64,000 nucleotides of DNA from contig JBELHR010000006.1 of the NCBI GenBank assembly GCA_042091275.1, positions 1 to 64,000 of the forward strand, written 5' to 3'. Positions 50,058 to 59,060 of the stretch are shown one piece after another (position 1 is the first letter of the stretch; every line of letters starts with the position of its first letter). The DNA comes from JBELHR01 sp042091275 (GTDB taxonomy: Bacteria; Bacteroidota; Bacteroidia; Flavobacteriales; Flavobacteriaceae). Position numbers and translations under genes: made by a program. The notes beneath the pieces are model-generated. The model did not search any database, was not told the origin of the DNA, and saw only the letters and a program-made list of their open reading frames with translations.

Positions 50058-50081
50058 AAAAGGACTTCGGTCCTTTTTTTT
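50058..50081 (+). terminator. Terminator of ettA
   Basis: AAAAGGAC pairs with GTCCTTTT around a stable TTCG tetraloop and is followed by T residues (50058-50081). It ends only 10 nt before the gntK start. Confidence 0.9.
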
Positions 50082-50091
50082 ATACTTGTAT

Positions 50092-50583
50092 ATGAGCGGT
50101 CGAGAGGTTATTGTAATTATGGGGGTCAGCGGAACTGGAAAATCATCCATAGGAAGGACTTTGGGTAGAGATATGAAAATTCCCTTTTTAGACGCAGACG
50201 ACTTTCATCCCCAAGAGAACATTTCCAAAATGAAATCGGGTCATTCCCTAAATGACGACGATCGATTTCCTTGGCTGGACTCCATTCGGCTGGAGATGTC
50301 TAAAATGGAATCCGATAAAATTGTTCTCGCTTGTTCCGCCCTAAAAGAATCCTACAGACAGGCGCTTGAGGATAAAAGTTATAAATTGAACTTTATTGTC
50401 CTTCAGGCAAGCTTTGAAACTATTTTTAATCGAATGGAAAATCGAAACCACTTTATGCCTTCTAAATTATTGAGAAGTCAATTTGATACTTTAGAAATTC
50501 CAGAATATGGATTACATATTAGTGCCGAGCTGAAGCGGTCTGTTCTATTAAAAAAAATAAAAACCTATTTAAACAGATCGTGA
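50092..50583 (+). CDS. gntK: Gluconokinase
   Basis: GntK phosphorylates gluconate to 6-phosphogluconate. The 163-residue protein has the P-loop GVSGTGKSS (11-19), the substrate region FLDADDFHPQENISKMKSG, and SALKESYRQAL, all typical of the GntK type. The start ATG at 50092 is in the tail of the ettA terminator, without room for a normal promoter. Next gene gnd follows after 4 nt and a GntP-family permease after that, forming a gluconate operon. Confidence 0.92.
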   Translation: MSGREVIVIMGVSGTGKSSIGRTLGRDMKIPFLDADDFHPQENISKMKSGHSLNDDDRFPWLDSIRLEMSKMESDKIVLACSALKESYRQALEDKSYKLNFIVLQASFETIFNRMENRNHFMPSKLLRSQFDTLEIPEYGLHISAELKRSVLLKKIKTYLNRS

Positions 50584-50587
50584 GGTT

Positions 50588-51991
50588 ATGGAGTTAGGAA
50601 TTATTGGTTTGGGAGTCATGGGAAGTGCACTTGCCAAAAATGCCATAAGCAAAGGGATAAAAGTTCTCGGATTCAATAGATCGGATGCCCTGGAAATAGA
50701 GAGAATTAAAAATTCTTTTTCTCAATATGGTCTTGAGAGCTTTGAATTGTTTACGGATTTGGAATCTTTTGCAAATGGTTTTTCAGCATGTAGAAATATT
50801 ATTGTGATGCTTCCGGCGGGGTCTTTAATGGATGATTTTATCGGAGAATTAAAACCACTTCTCAGTAAATCTGATGTTTTATGCGATGGAGGTAATAGTT
50901 TTTATTTAGATACAGAGAGGAGATGTCAAGATTTCGCTAAGACTGGGATTCACTATTTAGGTATAGGAATATCAGGAGGAGAGATGGGTGCCTTAAACGG
51001 CCCCGCTATGATGATAGGAGGATCACCGGCTGGTTATGATATCATCAGGGAAACACTAGAGTTAATCGCTGCAAAGCAGGATGAGCAACATTTTGTCTCA
51101 GCAAACACCCAAGGAGAATCTTGTGCAGTTTATATGGGCTTAGGAGGTGCTGGACACTATGTAAAAACGATACACAACGGATTGGAATACGGTCAAATGC
51201 AAGCACTTGCAGAGCTCTATGCATTTTGTCCAGATAATATGGAACTAGCCGCACTTCTAAGGGAATGGAAACTAGAAGGTCTGGACTCATTTTTAGTGCG
51301 AACTGCCATAAAAGTTTTGGAACACCGAAGTTCGGAAGGTTTTACCTTGGATACAATCTTAGATGAAGCTGGTGCTAAAGGCACTGGTGTTTGGACGGCG
51401 ATTAATGCAATGGAATTTAATCAAGTATATTCTATAGCCTATGCAGCTGCAAAGGCGAGGCAGATTTCCAGTAGTTCCCAAAAAAGAAAAGAATTAGCGG
51501 GGAATTTTTCGAAAACTAATGTGAATTTAAGTGCAACTTCATTGGAGCTAAAAGAGAGTTATAGACTTTTTAGTCAGCTGAATCACCATCAAGCCTTGAA
51601 CTTAATTACTACCGTATCGGATCACTTTTCCTGGGGTGTAGATTTAAAAAAGGTTTTGGCTTGTTGGTCTAATGGGTCGATAGTAGAATCTGAGTTTCTC
51701 TCCACTTACTACCCTAGTTTGACAAACAAGGATTTGTTGTTAAGCGATACCGGTTCCCTAGTGAGCGGTAAGCCCTTTTTAAAAAATATTATTTTGGAGG
51801 GGATAAAATCGGAATTATACCTTCCCTGTTTTACTGCGGCATGGAATTATTTGATAGGAATTAGTCAAAGAGATTCCACAGCTAATTTTATTCAAGGCCT
51901 GAGAGACGCTTTTGGAGCGCATACCTATAAAAAGAAGAACGACCCTAGTGGCAAATCTTATCATACCAATTGGGAGAATTATGAAAATTGA
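50588..51991 (+). CDS. gnd: 6-phosphogluconate dehydrogenase, decarboxylating
   Basis: This enzyme oxidises 6-phosphogluconate to ribulose 5-phosphate and CO2, reducing NADP+. The 467-residue protein has the nucleotide-binding GLGVMGSALAKN start, CDGGNSFYLDTERR, GIGISGGEMGALNGP and the catalytic-lysine stretch GHYVKTIHNGLEYGQMQ. The C-terminal all-helical domain ends with a tail containing FGAHTYKKKNDPSGKSYHT. It is in the gluconate operon, and the permease gene overlaps its end by 11 nt. Confidence 0.96.
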   Translation: MELGIIGLGVMGSALAKNAISKGIKVLGFNRSDALEIERIKNSFSQYGLESFELFTDLESFANGFSACRNIIVMLPAGSLMDDFIGELKPLLSKSDVLCDGGNSFYLDTERRCQDFAKTGIHYLGIGISGGEMGALNGPAMMIGGSPAGYDIIRETLELIAAKQDEQHFVSANTQGESCAVYMGLGGAGHYVKTIHNGLEYGQMQALAELYAFCPDNMELAALLREWKLEGLDSFLVRTAIKVLEHRSSEGFTLDTILDEAGAKGTGVWTAINAMEFNQVYSIAYAAAKARQISSSSQKRKELAGNFSKTNVNLSATSLELKESYRLFSQLNHHQALNLITTVSDHFSWGVDLKKVLACWSNGSIVESEFLSTYYPSLTNKDLLLSDTGSLVSGKPFLKNIILEGIKSELYLPCFTAAWNYLIGISQRDSTANFIQGLRDAFGAHTYKKKNDPSGKSYHTNWENYEN

Positions 51992-53324
51992 ATTATTGCT
52001 TGCTGTACTCGCAGGAGTGGCCATACTATTGGTTTTGATACTGCGTCTAAAACTTCCCGCCTTTATAAGTTTATTAATAGCGAGTATATCTGTTGGTTTG
52101 TTTGCTGGAATGTCACCCGATATTCTTTTACAAACCATGAAAGAGGGTATGGCATCCACTCTAGGCTTTGTAGCTGTCGTTGTTGGGTTGGGTGCTATGT
52201 TTGGAGCATTATTGGAGCAAGCCGGAGGTGCTGAGGTTCTGGCCCAATACATACTTGGATTATTTGGTGAAAAACGAGCCTCATGGGCCTTGATGATTAC
52301 TGGTTTTTTTGTCGCTATTCCGGTGTTTTTTGATGTCGCTTTTATCATACTTGTTCCCTTGGTATATTCCCTGCAACGCAAGACTGGAAAATCTATCTTA
52401 AAATATGCTATTCCTCTATTAGCGGGTTTGGCTATAACACATACTTTTATCCCTCCAACTCCTGGACCGGTTGCAGTAGCCGATATTTTAAACGCGGATC
52501 TAGGTTGGGTGATAATTATGGGTTTTTTGGTGAGTATTCCAACGGCAATAATCTGTGGACCAATTCTAGGAAACTACCTAGCAAAGAAAATTCATATCAA
52601 TGCTCCTTTAACAACTATTCAAACACCGGTCCAAAGTGATTTGCCCAAAGTGGGAATCGTCTTTACAATTATTTCTGTACCCATAGTTCTCATTGTCTTA
52701 AATACCCTGTTGAATAGTCCCTTGTTTGAGCCTAATTCTATACCCAATTCAATACTATTTTTAGCATCCCTTTTGGGGCATCCGTTTAGTGCCTTAATCA
52801 TCGCGAATTTACTGGCTTGGTATTTTTTAGGTATCGCGAGAAACAAAAGTCCAAAAGAACTTCTAGAGTTGACTCGAGCATCTTTTGGTCCTGCGGGTGT
52901 AATCATATTACTAACAGGAGCAGGTGGTGTATTTAAGCAAGTTTTAATAAATACTGGAGCAGGGCTTATGCTTGCGGAATATTTTGCAACTATGGGAATG
53001 CCGATAATGCTCTTGTCCTTTATCTTGGCGGCACTTGTGCGAATAATGCAAGGCTCCGCTACTGTAGCGATGATTACAGCTGCTGGGATTTGCGCTCCTT
53101 TAGTGGAGTTTGGAGTTTATGGACCAATGGATTTGGCATTGCTAGTAATGTCCATAGCTTCTGGTGCCTCTATATTATCCCATGTCAATGACAGTGGCTT
53201 TTGGTTGGTTAGTAATTATTTGGGTATGAATGAAAAGCAAACCTTTTCTTCCTGGACTTTAATGACTACTGTATTGGCCTTGACAGGCTTTTCTGCTGCT
53301 TGCTTAATAAGTGTTTTGTTTTAG
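51981..53324 (+). CDS. GntP-family gluconate permease
   Basis: The 447-residue protein (ATG at 51981) is a membrane carrier with about 12-14 hydrophobic helices. It shows GntP family features such as VVVGLGAMFGALLEQAGGAE, IPVFFDVAFIILVPLVY and the HTFIPPTPGPVAVA motif. Family members import gluconate or related sugar acids with protons. Overlap with gnd and the kinase upstream strongly suggest gluconate as substrate. Confidence 0.92.
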   Translation: MKIELLLAVLAGVAILLVLILRLKLPAFISLLIASISVGLFAGMSPDILLQTMKEGMASTLGFVAVVVGLGAMFGALLEQAGGAEVLAQYILGLFGEKRASWALMITGFFVAIPVFFDVAFIILVPLVYSLQRKTGKSILKYAIPLLAGLAITHTFIPPTPGPVAVADILNADLGWVIIMGFLVSIPTAIICGPILGNYLAKKIHINAPLTTIQTPVQSDLPKVGIVFTIISVPIVLIVLNTLLNSPLFEPNSIPNSILFLASLLGHPFSALIIANLLAWYFLGIARNKSPKELLELTRASFGPAGVIILLTGAGGVFKQVLINTGAGLMLAEYFATMGMPIMLLSFILAALVRIMQGSATVAMITAAGICAPLVEFGVYGPMDLALLVMSIASGASILSHVNDSGFWLVSNYLGMNEKQTFSSWTLMTTVLALTGFSAACLISVLF

Positions 53325-53325
53325 T

Positions 53326-53355
53326 TTTGAGATTTTGCCAAAAAGCTTAAATTTG
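53326..53355 (+). promoter_or_regulatory. Promoter of the S9 peptidase gene
   Basis: TTTG (53326-53329), 18-nt spacer, TAAATTTG (53348-53355): both match the Bacteroidota consensus. The -33 element starts 2 nt after the permease stop codon. RNA would begin near 53362, about 10 nt before the ATG. Confidence 0.7.
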
Positions 53356-53370
53356 GGTAAAACCTCAAAG

Positions 53371-55398
53371 ATGAAATTCACCAAATTATTAATTGCCCTA
53401 CTATTTACAACAGTGCTTCAAAGCCAAGAAAATCAGAAGAATTTTGATTACTTGGATATTTTTGATATTTCCTATGTCAGCGATCCTCAAATTTCTCCAG
53501 ATGGGAAAGTAGTCGTTTATCGCAAGATGGATTTTGACATAATGAAAGACAGAGTTACAGGTAATTTATGGGTGTATTCCGTCGAAGAAAAAAGCCATGT
53601 AAAATTGACCTCAAATGAAGGTTCTGAATCTAGTGCAAAATGGTCTGAAGATGGCTCAAAGCTAATTTTTGTTGCGAGCACGGATGAAGGGAGTGAATTG
53701 TATTTGTATTGGTGGAAGGATCAAAAGATGACACGAATTTCCCAATTGCCAAAATCACCGAGAAATTTAAGTATTTCTCCTGACGGAAACTATATTGCTT
53801 ATACCTTAAAAGTAGACGAAAAAAGCCCAACCCTCGGAGTGATGCCCTCCAAACCAAAAGGTGCAAAGTGGGCTAGTGCTCCGCGAGTGACCGATCGTTT
53901 AAAACACGAGGCAGATGGAGCGGGATACATCAGTCCTGGCTTTAATCACATCTTTGTCAGTCCAATTTTAGGCGGGAAGAGTCGCCAAGTTACTCAAGGG
54001 GCTTACAGTTTTTCTGGGCCGCTATCTTGGGGTAAAGATGGAGAAACAATAATTGCGGTCTCCAATATTAGAGAAGATGCAGATTACGATTTTAGAAATA
54101 GTGAAATTTACTCGATTTCCGTTGCAAGTGGAAAGGCTGTCGCTCTGACCGATCGCAATGGTCCAGACAGAAGTCCAATAGTTTCTCCGGATGGTTCTCA
54201 GATAGCCTATTTGTCTTATGAGGATAAAATGCAAGCCTATCAGATAAGTAAGCTCTATGTGATGAATACCGATGGTTCGGATAAACGCTTAATTTCTGAA
54301 AAATTAGATCGTTCCCTATACAGTCCAATATGGAAGGACGATAAACACATATACGTGGGTTATGACGATCAAGGAGACTCCAAGCTCGCCTTGTTTGATA
54401 TGTCTGGAGACTACAAACTTTTAGTCGAGGATATCGGAGGAACTAGTCTAGGAAGACCCTATGCGAGTGGTTCTTATTCTGTTTCTGACAAAGGGAATAT
54501 TGCCTATACCTATTCGAGCCCTGACCGCCCGAGTAGATTGGCTATTTTCAACGGTAAAAAGGGAGAAAATCAAATTCTCTCCTCTTTTAACAAGGATCTT
54601 TTTGATGGAATAACTCTTGGGAAGGTCGAGGAGGTAAGGTATAAATCCAGTGTGGACCAAAGAGAAATTCAAGGATGGGTGGTATATCCTCCTAATTATG
54701 AAAAAGGAAAAACATACCCTTTGCTGGTTGAAAATCACGGAGGACCAATACTTAATTACGGACCTAGGTTTTCCTTAGAAATGCAACTATACGCTGCACA
54801 AGGGTATATGGTTTTTTATCCAAACGCAAGAGGAAGTACATCTTATGGGGAAGAATTTGGTAATCTCTTATATAGAAATTATCCAGGTGAGGATTATAAC
54901 GATGTTATGGACGGTGTCGATTATCTCATCGAAAAAGACTTGGCTGACGAGGATCAACTCTTTGTGACAGGAGGATCTGCAGGTGGTATTATGACTGCAT
55001 GGATCATTGGAAAAAACAATCGATTTGAGGCTGCCGTTGTAGCCAAGCCTGTTGTAAATTGGATTTCTAAAACCTTAGTAGCAGATAATTATTACGGTTA
55101 TGCCAATTCGAGATATGATGGACAACCATGGGAAAACCCAATGCACTATTGGTCTTTTTCTCCTATATCTCTAGTAGGAAATATAGAGACTCCTACAATG
55201 GTTATGGTCGGGATGAAAGATTTGAGAACTCCACCATCCGAAGCCAAACAACTTTACCACGCTCTCAAATTGAGAAAAGTAGAGACTCTTTTGGTAGAGA
55301 TTCCAGAAGCTTCTCACGGTATTGCTTCGAGACCATCTAATCTAATCCGAAAGGTAGTAACTACTCTCGCTTGGTTTGAACCCTATTTAACAGAATAA
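53371..55398 (+). CDS. S9-family serine peptidase (prolyl oligopeptidase-like)
   Basis: The 675-residue protein begins with a signal peptide (MKFTKLLIALLFTTVLQSQ), then a WD40-like beta-propeller with repeated SPDG motifs (ISPDGKVVVYR, ISPDGNYIAYT, VSPDGSQIAYL). A C-terminal alpha/beta hydrolase domain follows with the triad Ser536 (GGSAGG), Asp617 and His649. Such enzymes cut short peptides, often after proline or by removing dipeptides, and here probably act in the periplasm. The ATG at 53371 is chosen because the promoter lies just upstream. Confidence 0.92.
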   Translation: MKFTKLLIALLFTTVLQSQENQKNFDYLDIFDISYVSDPQISPDGKVVVYRKMDFDIMKDRVTGNLWVYSVEEKSHVKLTSNEGSESSAKWSEDGSKLIFVASTDEGSELYLYWWKDQKMTRISQLPKSPRNLSISPDGNYIAYTLKVDEKSPTLGVMPSKPKGAKWASAPRVTDRLKHEADGAGYISPGFNHIFVSPILGGKSRQVTQGAYSFSGPLSWGKDGETIIAVSNIREDADYDFRNSEIYSISVASGKAVALTDRNGPDRSPIVSPDGSQIAYLSYEDKMQAYQISKLYVMNTDGSDKRLISEKLDRSLYSPIWKDDKHIYVGYDDQGDSKLALFDMSGDYKLLVEDIGGTSLGRPYASGSYSVSDKGNIAYTYSSPDRPSRLAIFNGKKGENQILSSFNKDLFDGITLGKVEEVRYKSSVDQREIQGWVVYPPNYEKGKTYPLLVENHGGPILNYGPRFSLEMQLYAAQGYMVFYPNARGSTSYGEEFGNLLYRNYPGEDYNDVMDGVDYLIEKDLADEDQLFVTGGSAGGIMTAWIIGKNNRFEAAVVAKPVVNWISKTLVADNYYGYANSRYDGQPWENPMHYWSFSPISLVGNIETPTMVMVGMKDLRTPPSEAKQLYHALKLRKVETLLVEIPEASHGIASRPSNLIRKVVTTLAWFEPYLTE

Positions 55399-55400
55399 GC

Positions 55401-55871
55401 ATGAAGGCTCTGGATAAAATAGATAAAAAGTTATTGACCTTGCTTCAAGAAGACGCCAAGCAGAGCACTAAAGAATTGGCTTTAAAGGTAGGACTGAGTG
55501 CAAGTCCTACTTTTGAGCGAATCAAACGTTTGGAACAATCTGGCCTAATTAAATCTTATGTCGCTATTTGCGACAATAAAAAGTTAGGAAAACCACTAGA
55601 GGCTTTCTGTCAGGTTTCCCTCCAAGAACATTCCGAGGACCTAATTAAGCGCTTTCAACAGAAAATTAGTCAATTACCTGCGGTTAGTGCTTGCTATCAC
55701 GTTTCTGGTAACCACGACTATTTACTAAAGCTTCAAGTAAAGGATATGGAAACCTATCAAGCCTTTATAGTCAAACAACTTTCTAAAATTCCCAATGTCT
55801 CGAACGTACACTCTTTATTTGTCATGGGAACGATAAAGGAAGATACTGCCATTTCCCTATCTGACGACTGA
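55401..55871 (+). CDS. Lrp/AsnC-family transcriptional regulator
   Basis: The 156-residue protein has an N-terminal helix-turn-helix (KLLTLLQEDAKQSTKELALK, SASPTFERIKRLEQSGLI, about residues 10-50) and a C-terminal ligand-binding RAM domain with CYHVSGNHDYLLKLQVKD. The family senses amino acids. It is 2 nt after the peptidase gene, so both are probably transcribed together. Its 3' end touches the convergent DUF6122 gene. Confidence 0.93.
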   Translation: MKALDKIDKKLLTLLQEDAKQSTKELALKVGLSASPTFERIKRLEQSGLIKSYVAICDNKKLGKPLEAFCQVSLQEHSEDLIKRFQQKISQLPAVSACYHVSGNHDYLLKLQVKDMETYQAFIVKQLSKIPNVSNVHSLFVMGTIKEDTAISLSDD

Positions 55872-56177
55872 TTAAAAATGACAATCTAAATAATCCGTTA
55901 GGATATGAAAACACAGACCAATAGCTACTAGTCTTGTTTTTTTTGGGATCAGAAGTATAATATATATAGCGATAGCCCAATATTGATGCAATGGATGGAA
56001 ATTTATGCTACACCTATTTGCTTCAAATATAGGAGTTGCCATTAGGTGGTCCACATCGATAAGCATCGTTAGCATGAGGATTATATAGGAGCGCAAGACA
56101 TGCTCTTTATCGTAAAGGTAAGCTATAGCAAGTGGTGCTACAAAATGCATTCCATAATGAATCCAGGCAAAATCCAT
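55872..56177 (-). CDS. DUF6122-like small membrane protein
   Basis: The 101-residue protein has several hydrophobic segments and histidines in HYGMHFVAPLAIAYLY, DVDHLMATPIFEANRC, NFHPLHQY and LCFHILTDYLDCHF. This resembles the uncharacterised DUF6122 family of Flavobacteria. The regular histidines and aspartates near membrane faces could bind a metal, as in YdjM-type membrane hydrolases, but this is a guess. It is the last gene of the parA operon and abuts the convergent Lrp gene with no spacer. Confidence 0.7.
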   Translation of the reverse strand: MDFAWIHYGMHFVAPLAIAYLYDKEHVLRSYIILMLTMLIDVDHLMATPIFEANRCSINFHPLHQYWAIAIYIILLIPKKTRLVAIGLCFHILTDYLDCHF

Positions 56178-56182
56178 CCTTT

Positions 56183-56785
56183 TTAAATCAGAAAAGAGGC
56201 CGCCTCAGGGCCTAAATTAAAAATAAGATCCAAGATGGACAGGTCCGACTCGAATCCGTGACGATCCTGAAATACTTGCACATAAGGTTCTACTGTATAG
56301 CCAGTGTCTACTTTTCCTTTAGCCTTGACCAAGAAGCGATAATCCTGCTCCGTTTCTACTCGGAAATTACTCGTTTCTTGCCAGATAAGTGTTTCATCTA
56401 AGGCTGCAAAAACAAAATCGTGACATCTCTTTTGCAACTGGTGCAGGTATTCGGGCTTTGAATTTAAAACTTCTAAAAGATCATCTCTATAAAATTCATA
56501 AAAAGGGGATCCACTATAGGCAGTGTCTAAACTCCGAATATGGTTAATTACCCAATTATCCTTGTAGTCTATGAGCATTTCTCGACTCTTAGGCTTGCGA
56601 TCTGAAATATTGTGATAGAGTGGGACAGAGAGTAATTGCTTTCCGTTAGGGCCTAAAATATAACATCTATTTCTATAAGTTTGCCTCTCGAAATTATCCC
56701 ATACTTCAAATTCTACCTCCTTTGCTCTTAGCATATTGCCATATGTGGAGATAGGACCGAAATAGGTTGGATAAAATAAGGCCAT
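56183..56785 (-). CDS. WbqC-family protein
   Basis: The 200-residue protein resembles WbqC-like proteins, some of which lie in O-antigen clusters; their chemistry is poorly known. It begins with the family pattern LFYPTYFGPISTYGNML and has the YRNRCYILGPNGKQLLSVPL core. It is 4 nt after lepB and 5 nt before the DUF6122 gene. The same neighbour pair lepB-wbqC is frequent in Flavobacteria, pointing to an envelope-related role. Confidence 0.8.
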   Translation of the reverse strand: MALFYPTYFGPISTYGNMLRAKEVEFEVWDNFERQTYRNRCYILGPNGKQLLSVPLYHNISDRKPKSREMLIDYKDNWVINHIRSLDTAYSGSPFYEFYRDDLLEVLNSKPEYLHQLQKRCHDFVFAALDETLIWQETSNFRVETEQDYRFLVKAKGKVDTGYTVEPYVQVFQDRHGFESDLSILDLIFNLGPEAASFLI

Positions 56786-56789
56786 TTAA

Positions 56790-58337
56790 CTAGTCTTTCT
56801 TTTTTCTCTTTCGGTAAAAAACAAATCCTTGATACAGGGCTAAAGCAACTAGGAAATACATTAGGTAGGATTGGCGTTCGCCTTCTCCTGAAACTGTCGT
56901 AAATACTCTATCCCATCTTATTTTATCTAAACCGGACTTGTCTTTGTCCAGACTCATAAATATAAAAACGGGCTTACCTACGATATGGTCTTCAGGTACA
57001 AATCCCCAATAACGAGAGTCTTCAGAATTTTGCCTGTTATCTCCCATCATCCAGTAATAGTCTTGTTCTATCTGATAGGATTTTGTAGGGCTACCATCGA
57101 TAGAGTAGTTGTTTTCTGAAATGCGTTTTAAGTCATGTTTTTCGTATTCTCGAATAATTCGCCCATAAAGTGCTACGTTTTCGGAATTCAGCTCAATAAC
57201 ATCCCCTCTACGTGGAATATAGATAGGACCATAGTTGTCAGAATTCCAACCAAAAGAGTTGTTTGGATACACCCCTTTAGACTCTAGTTCCCCTTTGGCT
57301 TTGATGTTTCTTTCCATACTCTTAACCTTAGGATTGTTAGATAGCGCTTTGGCATTCTCTTCATCCATATTTAGGTAGTAGATACTATTTTTAGAATCAA
57401 AGCCCCATTCTTTTACATGGTAGCGATCTAATAGAATTCGTGGACTCAATCTTTGTCCCCCCGTATTTACTTTGTAATAAAACTGGGTTTTTGCTCTCGA
57501 AGGAAGTTTAGTTTGAACTCCATTTATATAGACATAACCATCTACAACCGATAAGCTGTCTCCCGCGACTCCTACTGCACGTTTTACATAGTTAGACTTC
57601 TTGTCTATGGGTTTTCTGATCTTTCGATCGGGTGTTTTAAAAAACTGTTGTACGGTATCTACTGGCCAGTTAAATACTACAATATCGTTGCGCTCTACAT
57701 TTTCAAATCCTGGAATTCTAAAATAGGGCAGCTGAGGTTTTTTTGCATAAGACCTCGAATTAACTAAGGGTATGGTGTCGTGAACCATTGGGAAAGAAAC
57801 CGCTGTCATTGGGGTTCTTGCTCCGTAATGTAACTTGCTTACTATCAAGTAGTCTCCTACCAAAAGCGATTTTTCCAAGGAAGACGTCGGGATTACAAAG
57901 GGCTGAAAGAAGTAGGTGTGTACTATGGTTGCTGCCACTATTGCAAATACAATAGAGCTTATCCATTCTCCTGCCTCTGATCGCGGTTTTAGACTGCGGT
58001 TTTCAATATACTTATCTTCACAAAAATAGTTGAGGTAGAAATTATAAAACCCTAAACTCAAAATTGCCAGCCAAGTATCTTTCGTACTGTTGTGACCAAA
58101 ACTTCTCGCGAGTTCCACCCAAATCACAGGAAACATCAATAAATTTATAACTGGAATAAAAAGTAAAATTACCCACCACTTTGGACGGTTAATAATTTTC
58201 ATCAATACAATGGCATTGTATACAGGGACTATTGCTTCCCACGCGGATCTACCAGCTCGTTGATATAGCTTCCAGGTTCCAGCAAAATGAATGATTTGGA
58301 CCAGGCCAATAAATAAAATCCATTGAATAAGTGTCAT
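56790..58337 (-). CDS. lepB: Signal peptidase I (long Bacteroidota form)
   Basis: LepB cuts signal peptides from exported proteins at the outer face of the inner membrane. The 515-residue protein is much longer than E. coli LepB (324). It has an N-terminal membrane domain of several helices (about 1-110, DUF5684-like), then a transmembrane anchor, then the S26 protease domain. Ser153 (IPTSSLEKSLLVGDYL) and Lys252 (NYVKRAVGVAGD) form the catalytic dyad. The late motif MMGDNRQNSEDSRYWGFVPE is conserved. A C-terminal membrane helix ends it. Confidence 0.95.
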   Translation of the reverse strand: MTLIQWILFIGLVQIIHFAGTWKLYQRAGRSAWEAIVPVYNAIVLMKIINRPKWWVILLFIPVINLLMFPVIWVELARSFGHNSTKDTWLAILSLGFYNFYLNYFCEDKYIENRSLKPRSEAGEWISSIVFAIVAATIVHTYFFQPFVIPTSSLEKSLLVGDYLIVSKLHYGARTPMTAVSFPMVHDTIPLVNSRSYAKKPQLPYFRIPGFENVERNDIVVFNWPVDTVQQFFKTPDRKIRKPIDKKSNYVKRAVGVAGDSLSVVDGYVYINGVQTKLPSRAKTQFYYKVNTGGQRLSPRILLDRYHVKEWGFDSKNSIYYLNMDEENAKALSNNPKVKSMERNIKAKGELESKGVYPNNSFGWNSDNYGPIYIPRRGDVIELNSENVALYGRIIREYEKHDLKRISENNYSIDGSPTKSYQIEQDYYWMMGDNRQNSEDSRYWGFVPEDHIVGKPVFIFMSLDKDKSGLDKIRWDRVFTTVSGEGERQSYLMYFLVALALYQGFVFYRKRKKKD

Positions 58338-58343
58338 AATATT

Positions 58344-59060
58344 TTATAAGTTTAAGACGTCTCTCATAGAGAAGACCCCTGATTTGTTTTGAATCCATTC
58401 TGAAGCAATCACTGCTCCCAAGGCAAAGCCTTTTCTGTTGTGTGCAGTATGCCTTATAACGATATCGTCTACTTCAGAGTCGTATTTAATTTCGTGAGTT
58501 CCAGGTATCCCTTCCTCTCGAACTACTTCTATTTTTAAATTTTCTATATCTTGATCTTTTGGGTCAATAGTCCAATTTGAAGCTAGTTTTTTATCTATTA
58601 ACTGTTCTGCTAAGCTTATGGCTGTTCCGCTTGGAGCATCTAGTTTTTGAAGGTGATGCACCTCTTTCATCCGAACTTTATATTGGTCAAAAGGCCCGAT
58701 CAATTCTGCTAATTTTTTGTTTAGTTCAAAAAATAGATTAACCCCCAAAGAAAAATTAGAGCTATATAGAAAAGAGGCATTTTGCTCCTCACATTTTTTG
58801 ACGACCTCTTCGTATCGTTCCAGCCATCCAGTTGTTCCTGAAATTACTGGAATACCTAGCTCTAGACAAAAACCAATGTTTTCGTATGCACTCTCTGGAA
58901 GACTAAAGTCTATTGCGACATCTACTCGATCTAAGTCGCTTAAGTCTTTTAAGGTTTTATGGGAAGGGGAGATGCGAGCCACAATTTCGTGCCCTCTATC
59001 TATTGCTATTTCCTCGATGGCCTTACCCATTCTACCATATCCTAACAAGGCTATTTTCAT
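58344..59060 (-). CDS. dapB: 4-hydroxy-tetrahydrodipicolinate reductase
   Basis: DapB carries out the second step of the diaminopimelate/lysine branch, supplying peptidoglycan. The 238-residue protein has the nucleotide-binding LLGYGRMGKAIE start, VISGTTGW, FSLGVNLF and the substrate loop VHHLQKLDAPSGTA with the catalytic His-His-Lys region. It overlaps the DUF5683 stop by 1 nt (TGATG) and is 6 nt ahead of lepB. Confidence 0.96.
   Translation of the reverse strand: MKIALLGYGRMGKAIEEIAIDRGHEIVARISPSHKTLKDLSDLDRVDVAIDFSLPESAYENIGFCLELGIPVISGTTGWLERYEEVVKKCEEQNASFLYSSNFSLGVNLFFELNKKLAELIGPFDQYKVRMKEVHHLQKLDAPSGTAISLAEQLIDKKLASNWTIDPKDQDIENLKIEVVREEGIPGTHEIKYDSEVDDIVIRHTAHNRKGFALGAVIASEWIQNKSGVFSMRDVLNL

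Noticed and set aside
51815..52381. Long - strand open frame of 188 codons over gnd and the permease gene
   Set aside because: It is antisense to two well-supported genes and rich in Asn, Ser, Thr and Lys as expected from the complement of membrane protein codons.
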